Shown here piece by piece: positions 7,624 through 17,159 of a stretch of DNA of 64,000 bases. The position numbers and the translations under genes are program-made. This DNA comes from Fuerstiella sp. Lineage in GTDB: Bacteria; Planctomycetota; Planctomycetia; Planctomycetales; Planctomycetaceae. Position 1 is the stretch's first letter, and every line of letters starts with the position of its first letter. The DNA lies in the NCBI GenBank assembly GCA_022447225.1, contig JAKVAZ010000008.1:186001-250000 (forward strand), in the 5' to 3' direction. Below the pieces are notes generated by a model that worked only from the letters and a program-made list of their open reading frames with translations, ran no database searches and had not been told where the DNA came from.

Positions 7624-8994
7624 TTATTCGGTTTTCTCATGCATTTGATTCGCGGAACCCGCACCCGATATCGGACGACCCTGCATTGCGCTGCCGTCAG
7701 CCCATAGCTCCGGGAACCGCGACTGTGAACTGTGATTTCCGATCGCGTATCTCGAAGGATAACCGATTGCCCCGATAATAAGGTACACGTTTGCAACCTG
7801 GAGACGCCATCGCATCATTGGTCCTCCGTTTGTGGTGACGCCGGAATAGCCGAAGGTGATTGCTCCGGCGATAATCAGCAGCGGCATGAAGGAAAAACGA
7901 TGATACACCCAGACTCTGCGTACCCCTCGATAAAGTTTTGGGATCATTACCATGACAATGAGCACTTCAGGGATGGCCATCCACTGGCGGATACTGTCGA
8001 GACTCCCGGGATTGACGCTCATCACAAAAAAATAAAGCCCCACGGCAATGCTCTGGACCGTACTAACGATTTCTCGGCCGATTGTGGGCGCGTCTCCACG
8101 AGCAAACATCGCTCCACTACCATGATTCAGACGGTCACGCGCGACATTGGCAAAATCAAGGGCAGACTCATAGCTCATCAGATGGGCAGCTTTACCTGTT
8201 ACGAACGCCTTTTCGATCCCCGCCATCGCTCCGACGACAGCGAACACAAGCAGAAAAAGAAACGCTCTCTTGACCAACCGGGAGGCCTGCCGGGATTTCA
8301 CAAAAACAACAGTCACCAACCATGAAAAGGGAATCAGGACCAGGACGATCACGAACATATATGTCCGAAACCCGGCTGTCAGCAGAAGGCCGACAAACAG
8401 AGCACCGATATCACGTGGTTTTCCGTTGACACTCATGGCAACCAGTCCCAGAAATATGAAACACATGGCCAGCGTGCTGAAGCTGTCACGGACAGGAAGC
8501 GTCGAATAATAGACCTGGGTGGGAAACCATGCGGCCCACTGCGCTGCCCGCATGGAAGTGGGACCATCGGTGATATAGCGGGAAATTCTCCAGATCACGA
8601 CACAGGTGAACGCCCCTGCAAGGCACGTCATCACTCGCAGCATGAACAGCGAATCAAATGTCAGGAAGAAGATTCCACCGACGATGTAGTAAAACAGAAA
8701 GTTAATGACACCTTCGACACGTTGTGGCCACTCGGTTGTACCGCCGCTGCGGTAATACTCAGCAATTTGACTGCCGGCAGCGGTGTACACGAAACCATCT
8801 TTTGTCAACCGCAACGTACGATCCAGTTCTGTCACGTTAAAGAACACGGCCAGGGCAAGTCGTACCAGCAGTGCAGTGACAAACAGCCGTTTTAGGGCCA
8901 ATTTTTCCGCAGGATGTATAATGCGACGGTCTATGGTGCTGTCCCGGAACAAATCAGGTTTCGGTGCAGGTCGAGAAGACCATTCACATACCAC
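7624..8994 (-). CDS. Polytopic membrane protein, GT-C-like glycosyltransferase or polymerase
   Basis: About 456 residues with roughly ten to twelve hydrophobic spans (for example RLFVTALLVRLALAVFF and FVIVLVLIPFSWLVTVVFV). An early loop with TKDGFVYTAAGSQIAEYY resembles the first periplasmic loop of GT-C enzymes such as ArnT/PMT-like proteins, which hold an acidic residue there. It could therefore be a polyprenol-phosphate-sugar transferase or the repeat-unit polymerase (Wzy role) of this cluster; no other polymerase is visible. The start is uncertain: GTG at 8994 overlaps the upstream gene by 64 nt, and TTG at 8901 lies closer to the first span. It is followed by a 45-nt gap before the ATP-grasp gene. 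Confidence 0.65.
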   Translation of the reverse strand: MVCEWSSRPAPKPDLFRDSTIDRRIIHPAEKLALKRLFVTALLVRLALAVFFNVTELDRTLRLTKDGFVYTAAGSQIAEYYRSGGTTEWPQRVEGVINFLFYYIVGGIFFLTFDSLFMLRVMTCLAGAFTCVVIWRISRYITDGPTSMRAAQWAAWFPTQVYYSTLPVRDSFSTLAMCFIFLGLVAMSVNGKPRDIGALFVGLLLTAGFRTYMFVIVLVLIPFSWLVTVVFVKSRQASRLVKRAFLFLLVFAVVGAMAGIEKAFVTGKAAHLMSYESALDFANVARDRLNHGSGAMFARGDAPTIGREIVSTVQSIAVGLYFFVMSVNPGSLDSIRQWMAIPEVLIVMVMIPKLYRGVRRVWVYHRFSFMPLLIIAGAITFGYSGVTTNGGPMMRWRLQVANVYLIIGAIGYPSRYAIGNHSSQSRFPELWADGSAMQGRPISGAGSANQMHEKTE

Positions 8995-10070
8995 CTCGGA
9001 TGAAAACGCGAATTCCGCAGGTCAGACGCGTCCGGAAAACGCCGGGACAAACGGCGTTTGTCACCGACCATGTCCGCCATCGCGCGAGAGAGGACACCGG
9101 GATTCTCCGGTGGAACGAGATTCGAATTTTCAACAATTTCGGGAATCCCTCCACAATTGGCAGCAATAACCGGTAAGCCGGTGGCCATGGCCTCGAGCAA
9201 CGCGATTCCAAGCCCTTCGTTGACGGAAGGAAACACGAAGACGTCCATCGCAGCCAGGAATTCAGCGGGACTGGGACGTTGCCCAACCCAGATGACAGAA
9301 TCCAGATCGGCGGACATGTTCCTTAACTCTTCGCCAAGCGGCCCGTCACCAACAATCAACAGCCGAACGGACTGATGATCGGTCGTATCAAGTATCAACC
9401 TCCAGGCATCGAGAAGTACGCGGTGTCCCTTTTCACGTCGCAATGTGCTGACGGTGCCGAAAACAACAGTGTCGTCGGGAATTCCCAGTTTCTTTCGAAC
9501 ACGTTGTCGCGACGATTCATTTGCGCCATCGAGTGACTGCATATCAACGCAGTTATGCAGTACACGGAATCGACGTTCCGGAAGACGAAGCCCCTGCTGA
9601 GCAAAACGTTTGACACTGTGAGAACAGCAAAGAACGGAATCGGCACGAGCACACACCATCCGGTCAAGAAAGCGATGGTACCAGCGCTTCCAGTGGTAAT
9701 GACCGTGCTCCTCAATAACGACCGGTCCAGTCCCGGCCAGAATCGAGGCTAACGTCGTATGCAGGTTCGTCAAAAACTGTCCGCCGTGGATGATCCGTGG
9801 TCGAATGCGACTGATGTAGGATGCCAGTTTCAATGTTGTGCGCAGGCTATAAATTTTTCCCGAGACATCGAGAACATCCGTAGGGATTCCCAGACGCCGG
9901 ACAGCGCCAACCAACTCTCCGGAGTCGCGAAACACACACACTCGACAGGGGATCTCCTGACGACGCAACTCCTGTAACACTGTCACTCTGAGTTGTTCCG
10001 CTCCTCCCAGTCTCAGTCTGCTGTGGACGAACAGAATCTCGTTTTCCGATCCGCTTCCGGTAATCGTCAA
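8931..10070 (-). CDS. Glycosyltransferase family 4
   Basis: 379-residue GT-B retaining glycosyltransferase. The N-terminal acceptor domain begins EILFVHSRLRLGGAEQLRVT; the C-terminal donor domain has FGTVSTLRREKGHRVLLDAW and the family EX7E motif in FPSVNEGLGIALLEAMATG, followed by GGIPEIVEN. It should transfer a nucleotide-activated sugar to a growing lipid-linked oligosaccharide on the cytoplasmic side. The ATG at 10070 overlaps the stop of the preceding glycosyltransferase as ATGA. Donor and acceptor sugars are not predictable. Confidence 0.9.
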   Translation of the reverse strand: MTITGSGSENEILFVHSRLRLGGAEQLRVTVLQELRRQEIPCRVCVFRDSGELVGAVRRLGIPTDVLDVSGKIYSLRTTLKLASYISRIRPRIIHGGQFLTNLHTTLASILAGTGPVVIEEHGHYHWKRWYHRFLDRMVCARADSVLCCSHSVKRFAQQGLRLPERRFRVLHNCVDMQSLDGANESSRQRVRKKLGIPDDTVVFGTVSTLRREKGHRVLLDAWRLILDTTDHQSVRLLIVGDGPLGEELRNMSADLDSVIWVGQRPSPAEFLAAMDVFVFPSVNEGLGIALLEAMATGLPVIAANCGGIPEIVENSNLVPPENPGVLSRAMADMVGDKRRLSRRFPDASDLRNSRFHPRWYVNGLLDLHRNLICSGTAP

Positions 10071-11209
10071 TTTAATTCCTGCAGCAGCGTCCTGTAGACC
10101 TGTATCGTTTCCCGAACAACTAAACGCTCGTCGAATCGCTCTTCCATTCGACGTCGTCCGGCCGTGCCCATCGCCTGTCGCAATTCTGCGTCAGCCAACA
10201 GTTTCAGTATGGCATTCCCAACTGATGGGCCGTCATGTGGCGGAACCAGAATTCCGTTGACGCCGTCTTCAACCACTTCACGACAACCCGGCACATCGGT
10301 GGTAACAATCGGAATTCCGCTGGAGGCCGCCTCAAGAAGAGACCTCGGAACGCCTTCACGGTAGGATGGAAGAACAACGACATCTGTCTCTTTCAGGACC
10401 TCGGCCATGTCGCCAACATGTCCGCGAAACTCGATCCCGTCAAGTGTCTTCCATTGCGTCAGCTGATCCGATGAAACCGCCGAACGATTCCCCTGGTCTA
10501 CGGTCCCACAAACCAGCACACGTGGCGGACAGGACATCCTGCTGTGGACAGCCGCAATCCCCTCCATGAATTCATAGATCCCTTTCTCGCGAATTAATCG
10601 CCCGATGAACGTGACGGTAAGTTGAGCATCCCTGGCAGGAATCCGCGGGCGGAAACGTGACAGGTCGACACCCGATCCGTTAATCAGTGTCGACGACGCC
10701 CGAACCTTCGGAACAATCGCGGAAATCTCATCCAGATCGTCTTTGTTCTGAAATGTGCTTCGAGTGCGGGCACCGTACAGACTTCTTGCATACCACTGCA
10801 AAGCGCCGCTGCGCGCCAGTCCGGTGAGTCCCGCAGACTGTTTCCCCATAAAATAGTATGGAAGTCCGGTGACGCAGTTGATGACTCCCGGAACGCCTGC
10901 CAGCCGCGCTGCAATTGTTCCGAAAAGCACAGGTTTCACGGTGAAGTGATGTACGATCTGCGGACGGAGCCGTCTGTAAAGACGCCGCAGTCGATCGATT
11001 GAAGCCACCGCCGAAAGCGGGTTGATACTACGCCGGTCGTGGAACCAGGCGTGACAAGTGAGTCCCGCACATTCCAGTTCGCGTTCAAATCCATCCGGTG
11101 TCGCAACAGCTTCGACATCCAGCCCTGCCTCGTCACGCAGCCCCTGGACAAGCTTCATCCGAAAGTTAAAAATATTCCAGGCGGTATTTGAGACAAGCAG
11201 AACGCGCAT
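10067..11209 (-). CDS. Glycosyltransferase family 4, first gene of the glycan operon
   Basis: 380-residue GT-B enzyme. The start RVLLVSNTAWNIFNFRMKL is typical of WbpH/PglA-like family 4 enzymes that extend undecaprenyl-diphosphate-linked sugars. The acceptor-side motif QIVHHFTVKPVLFGTIAARL and donor-side block VTFIGRLIREKGIYEFMEGI are present, with EX7E in SYREGVPRSLLEAASSG and GCREVVEDGVNGILV. No minus-strand gene precedes it for 1.26 kb, so it is taken as the first gene of the 11-kb minus-strand unit. The promoter was not identified; no clear Shine-Dalgarno is seen before ATG 11209. Confidence 0.9.
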   Translation of the reverse strand: MRVLLVSNTAWNIFNFRMKLVQGLRDEAGLDVEAVATPDGFERELECAGLTCHAWFHDRRSINPLSAVASIDRLRRLYRRLRPQIVHHFTVKPVLFGTIAARLAGVPGVINCVTGLPYYFMGKQSAGLTGLARSGALQWYARSLYGARTRSTFQNKDDLDEISAIVPKVRASSTLINGSGVDLSRFRPRIPARDAQLTVTFIGRLIREKGIYEFMEGIAAVHSRMSCPPRVLVCGTVDQGNRSAVSSDQLTQWKTLDGIEFRGHVGDMAEVLKETDVVVLPSYREGVPRSLLEAASSGIPIVTTDVPGCREVVEDGVNGILVPPHDGPSVGNAILKLLADAELRQAMGTAGRRRMEERFDERLVVRETIQVYRTLLQELN

Positions 11210-12030
11210 CGGCAGCCGTAATTTCTATCCCCGGTTCCTCATGTCTCGCGGATTGAACAAACAACCGCCGCTGACATTACGATCCATCAGGTTCAGGAAC
11301 CGTGAAATCAGTTCTCCGTTCCGGCAACATCGTTGAGCAGTCTCCGCCGAAGCGAACCGCCACGCCTGCTGCAAAGGCACCGCCAGCGTAACTGACATAA
11401 GATCAAGCTGATTCCCGGCGGGACAGAACAGCGTCTTTGAACACAGAAGTCGTAAAATTTGTACAACATCCAGATCAAACGGATAGATCAGTACGGAAGT
11501 CAGCCGACCTCAATTATTCAAAGGATGACTGCAAGAGCGGTCTCTGGATTCGATCTGCCGGCGCAAACTCCGTTCTCCTGGGTGACATTTAGTCAGCTTT
11601 CCCAGTGACAACCGGTAGTACTGAGACACAGAATGAAATCAATTGCCACACGTTTCTGAAAGAAACTACAGAGCCCTGCCTCACTAATCCGCAGCTAAAA
11701 ATCTCAGGGCGCTAACACCAAGAAACTTGCCAAACACGCATTAAACAAAGTGAGGAGCTTACGGAAAATGTGTGATTTTGATCGCTTTGAGGGTCTCAGG
11801 AACCCGGCCGAACTACCGTGACACAGCATCAGTGCCAACAACACGATTGATCAGGCAATGGTTCTTTTCATTGGTTTCAGGAGGCGTATTTAAATTACGC
11901 CACCCAAATGGCAAATAGCCAGCAAACGGGCAGGTTTATATCCAGCCTGAAAGCTGGTTTACAAGATTTCTGTTATGCCGCGAACATGGTGGGATTTCAA
12001 GGAATGTTTTCAACATTGTGAGCCCAATAC
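11210..12030. other. Gene-poor stretch beside the glycan operon
   Basis: No credible gene on either strand. It must contain the promoter for the glycan operon, which I could not pinpoint. A perfect palindrome lies at 11883-11901 (GGCGTATTTAAATTACGCC) and a small hairpin at 11942-11957 (CCAGC, 6-nt loop, GCTGG). Both lie just beyond the stop of the ISL3 relic and may belong to the lost element's end. The remaining sequence up to the next gene (12266-12469) is also featureless apart from the relic. Confidence 0.5.
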
Positions 12031-12265
12031 CTAACCAATAAGATCGATTGCAACGATCATACGAGCAACGCAGTTCACGTCACGGAAGCCGCAGGCCTGG
12101 CGTTTCAGAATCCTGATTTTGTTGTTTGTGTTTTCAAGCTATCCGGCGGAAATCAGGGATGATCTCAGTTCACGATACCGTTGCGATGTATGTGCAGCAT
12201 TATGGCCATTGTTTGCACGACTCGAACGCCGAAGGCTCTGGCAGAGGCAAGAAAAGCTTTGTATA
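12031..12265 (-). pseudogene. Decayed C-terminus of an ISL3-family transposase
   Basis: Two adjoining frames on the minus strand read as the end of an ISL3 (IS204/IS1001-type) DDE transposase. The first gives KAFLASARAFGVRVVQTMAI followed by HRNGIVN, stop, DHP, stop; this aligns with the family's conserved stretch ending G-I-N-x-x-x-H-P-x-S-N-G. A one-base shift then gives LENTNNKIRILKRQACGFRD, matching the LEGxNNKIKxLKRxAYGxRD signature, and ends at a TAG at 12031-12033. Two in-frame stops and a frameshift mean it is dead. The N-terminal two-thirds with the first catalytic residues was not found, and no intact inverted repeats were seen. Confidence 0.7.
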
Positions 12266-12469
12266 TGAATTGTTCCGGGCCGCACTTTCAAAAGCTGACC
12301 TCCCGTACGGTCGAACATCTGCAACGTTCCACTCTTGGGGTTTGACAAACATAACATCGTCCGCAATTTGAAAGTTCATGGACGTCACATGCTGAAACCC
12401 TGTTACAACAATTGCCCGATACGACATCGACGTGGATAGCTCGGTCTGCGTAGCAATGTAACATCTGTA

Positions 12470-13855
12470 TCAGATCAGTTCCTGGATCACTTCCCCTTCG
12501 GACAGGATCGGAATCGGACGTCCGGAACGATTGAAGAGATTCGTCCGGGGATCGATTCCCAGGTGCCGATACATCGTGGCCAGAACGTCGTGAGGACTGA
12601 CGGGGCGGTCTGCAGGAACGGCACCTTTCGCGTCCGACGCTCCAATAATCTGACCTGTCTTCAGTCCACCACCAATCATTGCCACGCAGAATACGTTTGG
12701 CCAATGGTCACGTCCGACGCATTTGTTGATCAGTGGAGTTCGGCCAAATTCACCCCACACGACCACCAGCACCTTCTTGTCCAGGCCCCGGCTGTAAAGA
12801 TCATGCGTGAGAGCGGACACCATCTGATCCATCTGTTCCGCCGCCAGTTGCATCGTATAGGTTACCGCCCCGCCACGTTTGTCGCCGTGCACATCCCAGG
12901 TCAGCGATCCCGGGTCGGTGTTGACAGTCACAAAGGTCACGCCGGCTTCAACCAGTCGTCGCGCCAAAAGCACGCTCTGCCCCCATCGGTGACGTCCGTT
13001 GCATTCGCGGGTTTTGGGGGACTCCCCGGGAACAAAGTCAAGTTGTGTAATCCCGTAGCGGTCTCGATTTCGTGGATCTTCACGGCTGAGGTCAAACGCC
13101 TCACGCGCTGCAGGACCGGTCACCATTTCGAACGCGGACCTCTGAAAATAATCCATGGAATCCATGGCACCAAACACATCAGCCTCACGGCGGATACGAT
13201 CAAATTGTTTGGCCAGGGCTGTACGATCTTCCATACGTTTCAGAGAAAGACCGTGAACAAGGCCCAGATTGGGAACCTGAAAATCGTCAGTCGCAGGATC
13301 TTCATAAATCCAGTATGGAGCATTGCGGTTCCCCACATAACTGGACTTAAAGGCATCAATAAACTGTGGATTGGCTTTGGGACGAAAGCTCAGATGCGCG
13401 TAGGACGGCACGCCCAGCGCGTTAGGACCTCGTAACAGAGATGAGATGGAACCGCTGGAGGGTTCGTGCATCTCCTTCTTGCCGGTGCTGCAAATCCTCA
13501 CCCCACCGTGATGATCCGAAGTGGTATGGCAGGCACTGCGGATAATCGCCATTTTGTCCAGCAATCGGGCCTGACGCGGCAGCAGCTCGCAAAACTGCTC
13601 ACCGGGCAACGAAGTTGAAATCGCATCCCACGGACCGCGATTTTGTTCGGTTGCCAAAGGTTTCGGGTCGTACGTTTCAAACTGTGAAGGCCCGCCACCC
13701 AGCCAGATCTGAATGATGGCCGTGTCATTTACAGATCGGCCCTTATGTGCCGCTTCTGCCCGACAACGAAGGATCTCCGGCAGCGGCAGCCCGGCTGCCC
13801 CCGCACTCACGGTACTCTTCAGAAATGCCCTGCGGCTTTTTCTGAGATGTCGCAT
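12470..13855 (-). CDS. DUF1501 family exported protein
   Basis: 461 residues with a twin-arginine leader (RKSRRAFLKSTVSAGAAGLPLP), so it should be exported folded. The body has the alkaline-phosphatase/sulfatase-like DUF1501 pattern: IIQIWLGGGPSQFETYDPKP near the N-terminus, the mid block GVTFVTVNTDPGSLTWDVHG and the C-terminal VVWGEFGRTPLINKCVGRDHWP, where Asp and His would ligate metal. The ending HDVLATMYRHLGIDPRTNLF is also typical. These proteins are very abundant in planctomycetes, often beside DUF1549/DUF1553 cytochrome genes, and their function is not established; no such partner is seen here. A Shine-Dalgarno-like AAGGG sits 7 nt before ATG 13855. Confidence 0.9.
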   Translation of the reverse strand: MRHLRKSRRAFLKSTVSAGAAGLPLPEILRCRAEAAHKGRSVNDTAIIQIWLGGGPSQFETYDPKPLATEQNRGPWDAISTSLPGEQFCELLPRQARLLDKMAIIRSACHTTSDHHGGVRICSTGKKEMHEPSSGSISSLLRGPNALGVPSYAHLSFRPKANPQFIDAFKSSYVGNRNAPYWIYEDPATDDFQVPNLGLVHGLSLKRMEDRTALAKQFDRIRREADVFGAMDSMDYFQRSAFEMVTGPAAREAFDLSREDPRNRDRYGITQLDFVPGESPKTRECNGRHRWGQSVLLARRLVEAGVTFVTVNTDPGSLTWDVHGDKRGGAVTYTMQLAAEQMDQMVSALTHDLYSRGLDKKVLVVVWGEFGRTPLINKCVGRDHWPNVFCVAMIGGGLKTGQIIGASDAKGAVPADRPVSPHDVLATMYRHLGIDPRTNLFNRSGRPIPILSEGEVIQELI

Positions 13856-14071
13856 AGCCCTTATTCCGTCAGATCGTCACCCGAAAGTCTTCCAAACGGC
13901 ACCCGACTACAGCCCGTTATACCCTATCGCATAACGTTTTAGAACCACTTCGACAGAGAACACCGCATTGACACCAGAAGCCACCCATCGCTGCTGTGAT
14001 ATAGTGGACATCAGAAAATTTTGGCTGGTCTGCCCACACGGTCCAGGCCTGTTGTCAGACAAATACCGGTT

Positions 14072-15142
14072 TCAGTCGTTCCGGTCATCGTCGATGGCTG
14101 TGTGTGCTGTTCTGTGGTTCGAATCCGGATCAATGCCGGTGAGGGAATCGAGCAGTGCCAAGGTGGCCCAGGAGGTCGCACTGGTTGAAATAAACTGGTG
14201 CTTATCATGTGGAAATCCACTTTCGAAATATTCCTGAAAGCCCTCAGCTCGTGTGTGCACTAACCAGGAACCGTCATCATGCTGTTCGTTCAGTAAGTAT
14301 TTGATGGCCCGGCGGACAGCCGGGCCATGCCTGATTTGAACGTTGGTCGACAGCAAAGCTGAAACAACCGTACCAGTCGCGTAAGCATCGGATTCCATAT
14401 CAGGCAACTGAGCCCACCCACCATCCACTCGCTGCAATGCAAGTAATTCTTCCCTGGCCTGATCGATTCGGTTTGATGCGTATTGGGTCGATGACAGCAG
14501 ACGCAGGCGAAACACATGATCTTCTGTGTCTTTCGGATTCGTATTGTTCAGCCACTCCCACAGTGCTGAACGCCGTTCAGTAATCCGTTCTTGCTGTTCT
14601 GTGGTACCGAATGAGTCCAGTCCACGCATGGCTACATAACTGGTCATGAACGGACTCCCGGACGACGGTGGTCTCCTGCCGGTATGCTGCCAGTGGTTGC
14701 TGTCTTCCTGGTAGCCGAGTAAAAAACCGGACACAGCGGCTGTGATATCGTCCGGCTCGTGGCCACCTGCGTCCAGTGTCCACAGTGCGTAACCTGCAGT
14801 GACCACTTTGCCTCCCTGCCCTGTTCCTTCGCTGTATTTCCGAAGGCCTCTTTTCAGATGTGCAAACGTGTGGTCAATCTGTCGCTGAAGGTTGTCGCGG
14901 TCGACAACAAACCCCATTTTTTGTGCTTTGGTCAATACAAATACGGGGATGGCCTGACTGTGACAGCTAAAGCAATCACGCTGTTCGACGAAACCCGCCG
15001 ATGCTTTCTCCAGCAACGGAATGGCACATGCGATGGCGGTGCGGAGTTCTGATTCTACGATACTCGACCGAGATTCCTGCGCAGGAAGAGGTAAACCCGG
15101 ACTGAATCCCAGAAACGCAAGACCAGACACAAGTTGTTTCAT
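14072..15142 (-). CDS. Exported squalene-cyclase-like (alpha-toroid) protein with a CxxCH motif
   Basis: 356 residues counted from ATG 15142, which begins a signal peptide (MKQLVSGLAFLGFSPGLPLP, then AQES); an upstream ATG at 15190 would add a charged 16-residue extension. After the leader comes RDCFSCHSQ, a CxxCH haem-c motif at about residues 57-61. The rest is repeated alpha/alpha hairpins of the prenyltransferase/squalene-oxidase type with QW-like turns (VDGGWAQLP, HDDGSWLV). The DxDD acid of hopene cyclases is not evident, so terpene cyclisation is unlikely. It may be a periplasmic haem protein or use the motif structurally. It lies upstream of the DUF1501 gene on the same strand, 216 nt away. 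Confidence 0.72.
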   Translation of the reverse strand: MKQLVSGLAFLGFSPGLPLPAQESRSSIVESELRTAIACAIPLLEKASAGFVEQRDCFSCHSQAIPVFVLTKAQKMGFVVDRDNLQRQIDHTFAHLKRGLRKYSEGTGQGGKVVTAGYALWTLDAGGHEPDDITAAVSGFLLGYQEDSNHWQHTGRRPPSSGSPFMTSYVAMRGLDSFGTTEQQERITERRSALWEWLNNTNPKDTEDHVFRLRLLSSTQYASNRIDQAREELLALQRVDGGWAQLPDMESDAYATGTVVSALLSTNVQIRHGPAVRRAIKYLLNEQHDDGSWLVHTRAEGFQEYFESGFPHDKHQFISTSATSWATLALLDSLTGIDPDSNHRTAHTAIDDDRND

Positions 15143-15326
15143 GACAACCGAGAGGCCATTCCGCAGTGGGACACGCGTCCTGACAACCATGTGGCAGGTT
15201 CTTCAGTGAATGGTTTAGAAAACGGGCACAGTGAATGCCGGAGCCGGAGTGATCAGGAAATCACATCAGATGAGACGGGTATCACCAGTGAGAGAATGTG
15301 ATCCGATTCAGCTGAAAGAGTCCCAA

Positions 15327-16643
15327 TCAGATTTTCTTCCTGCCTCCCAGCGAAATCAGGTGACGAAAAGTTCTCAGGTACAGACGCCCGCCGGCGACAG
15401 CCGGAGACGCGTGCATGTCGTCCCGCAATCTGTTTTTCGCGAGAAGCCGATAGTTCTTACTGGCGGCCAGTACGACAGTGGTACCCTGAACATCAGTACA
15501 GAAAATCCGATCGCCAATGATGATCGGTGACGAAAAAAAGTCACCTCCCACCCGTTCCTTCCAGTGGATTTCTCCGCTGGGACCGTCAATACAGGTGACA
15601 ATTCCTCCCTTATCATACCACAGAAAGACCAAGTCGCCTTTAGCAATCAATGTCGGAACATAGGGCGCATGTTTTTTTACTTCGTAAACGATTTCGGGAG
15701 ACGTCCCGGGGCGCACGGCGACGACTTTATTCTGATCACCTCCGGATCCTGATCCGGAGGTGCCAAAAATCAGACCTGATGCGAAAATCGGTGAGCCGAT
15801 CGGACGTCTGTCCAAAGACTCCAGTGACCAGTTAACGGCCCCGGTCCGGGGGTTGTAAGACGTGATCCCGTACTTGCGGGAACTCATCACCAGCTCAATC
15901 GGGCTGCCGTCCTGGTTGTAGAGAAACGGCACTGCATGTGCCGCGCTGAGTGAATTCTCCCGAATTGTCTTCCATACGGTTCGGCCCGTTGTGCGGTCAA
16001 GCGCCAGCACGCAGCTCTCAGTTGACTCCACGGGGTCCTCATCCCGCGGCAGACGCTGATGCAACTGCAGAATAACCAGATTATCGAATATAATTGGTGA
16101 GGTGCAGAACCCGTGTCCGCTCAGGTAGGGTCCCAGTTCCCGTTCCCAGACCAGTTCCCCGCCGTGCGTGAACACCTTCAGAGTAGTGGCGTCCCCCTGG
16201 GACCAGGCGGTATACACATGCCTGTCATCCACAACCGGGGTGGAAGATGCCAAACTGTTTTGTGCTCGGACGCGGTAACCTTTCGCTAATGTTGAAGGAA
16301 ACGATTTTTTCCACAATGTCCTGCCATCGGATGTGTGCAAACACATCACAGAGCGGGTTGCTGACTCACTTTCTGCTGTGGCCGGCCTCGTTCCGGTCAA
16401 AACGTCTGCCGTGTGAATGAAAATATTTTCTCCCCACAACACCGGTGAGGCATGACCGATGCCCGGCAAATCAACCTTCCAGTTGTAATCGTCTTCTGTC
16501 CAGCTGGTAGGAATCGACTCCGCCTCGGAAATTCCGGTGCCATTGGGACCTCGGAAACGCGTCCATTCCTGCGCATCGGTCGATTGTGAAGTCACCAACG
16601 CTAAAGCGGTCACCTTGATCAGTAATTGAAAACGTCCGTCCAT
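15327..16643 (-). CDS. Exported PQQ-like beta-propeller protein
   Basis: 438 residues from ATG 16643 (a further ATG at 16700 is less likely), with a signal peptide (RFQLLIKVTALALVTSQSTDA). Repeats of about 40-50 residues carry the quinoprotein propeller pattern, for example GIGHASPVLWGENIFIHTAD, VMCLHTSDGRTLWKKSFPS, VLALDRTTGRTVWKT and VTCIDGPSGEIHWKERVGG. It ends with the strand ASPAVAGGRLYLRTFRHLISL. It lacks an obvious haem domain or a full quinoprotein-dehydrogenase active site, so it is best described as a secreted or periplasmic WD40/PQQ-like scaffold. Such proteins are numerous in planctomycetes. An AGGAAA lies 14 nt before the start. Confidence 0.82.
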   Translation of the reverse strand: MDGRFQLLIKVTALALVTSQSTDAQEWTRFRGPNGTGISEAESIPTSWTEDDYNWKVDLPGIGHASPVLWGENIFIHTADVLTGTRPATAESESATRSVMCLHTSDGRTLWKKSFPSTLAKGYRVRAQNSLASSTPVVDDRHVYTAWSQGDATTLKVFTHGGELVWERELGPYLSGHGFCTSPIIFDNLVILQLHQRLPRDEDPVESTESCVLALDRTTGRTVWKTIRENSLSAAHAVPFLYNQDGSPIELVMSSRKYGITSYNPRTGAVNWSLESLDRRPIGSPIFASGLIFGTSGSGSGGDQNKVVAVRPGTSPEIVYEVKKHAPYVPTLIAKGDLVFLWYDKGGIVTCIDGPSGEIHWKERVGGDFFSSPIIIGDRIFCTDVQGTTVVLAASKNYRLLAKNRLRDDMHASPAVAGGRLYLRTFRHLISLGGRKKI

Positions 16644-16700
16644 TGTCAAAAATTTCCTGTGACTCTCTGAAAATTGTTCGTTCCCGGTTAGCCGCAACAC

Positions 16701-17159
16701 GGGTCCGGACGATTGTTTGCTGTCAAAGTAAATCCAAAAAATGAATTAGGTCAGCCGTTGAGTAGATTTCCGCGGCAGCCTCGACTTCGTCAGCAAACGT
16801 GCCCCGGACAGACAACACTGAACACTATCCTCAACGATACCGAAACGCAAAAGTGGTCCGTCGACAGCAACGGGAAACCGATCAGAGGTGACTGTGTTGT
16901 TACGAATCGTCGGTACTGTCAAACTGAACGAACGGGAGGGTTCCGTCGGACGGCTGTCCCCCCCGTTACCGGTCAACGTGTAATTCCCTGTCGGGACAGT
17001 CTGACAATGCCTTCGGAACAAGTGAAACCACGTCATTACTCACCGGACTGAAAGTTCGATTTTGCACCGTCGGGAAAACCACAACTCGCAATGATTGACC
17101 GTCACATCCACTGATAACGCAGGGCCTGACAACCACCTAACATCGGGAAAACACAAAGA
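16701..17159. other. Divergent intergenic region
   Basis: 459 bases between two divergently transcribed exported-protein genes. Both promoters should lie here, but I could not call -35/-10 boxes with confidence. No conserved ORF, RNA or strong hairpin was seen. Confidence 0.4.

Noticed and set aside
12563-13435. 290-codon plus-strand ORF
   Set aside because: Antisense to the first DUF1501 gene; no recognisable domain.
14110-14130. TGGTTCGAATCC, resembling a tRNA T-loop
   Set aside because: It lies inside the coding region of the CxxCH protein and no acceptor stem or anticodon arm can be folded around it.
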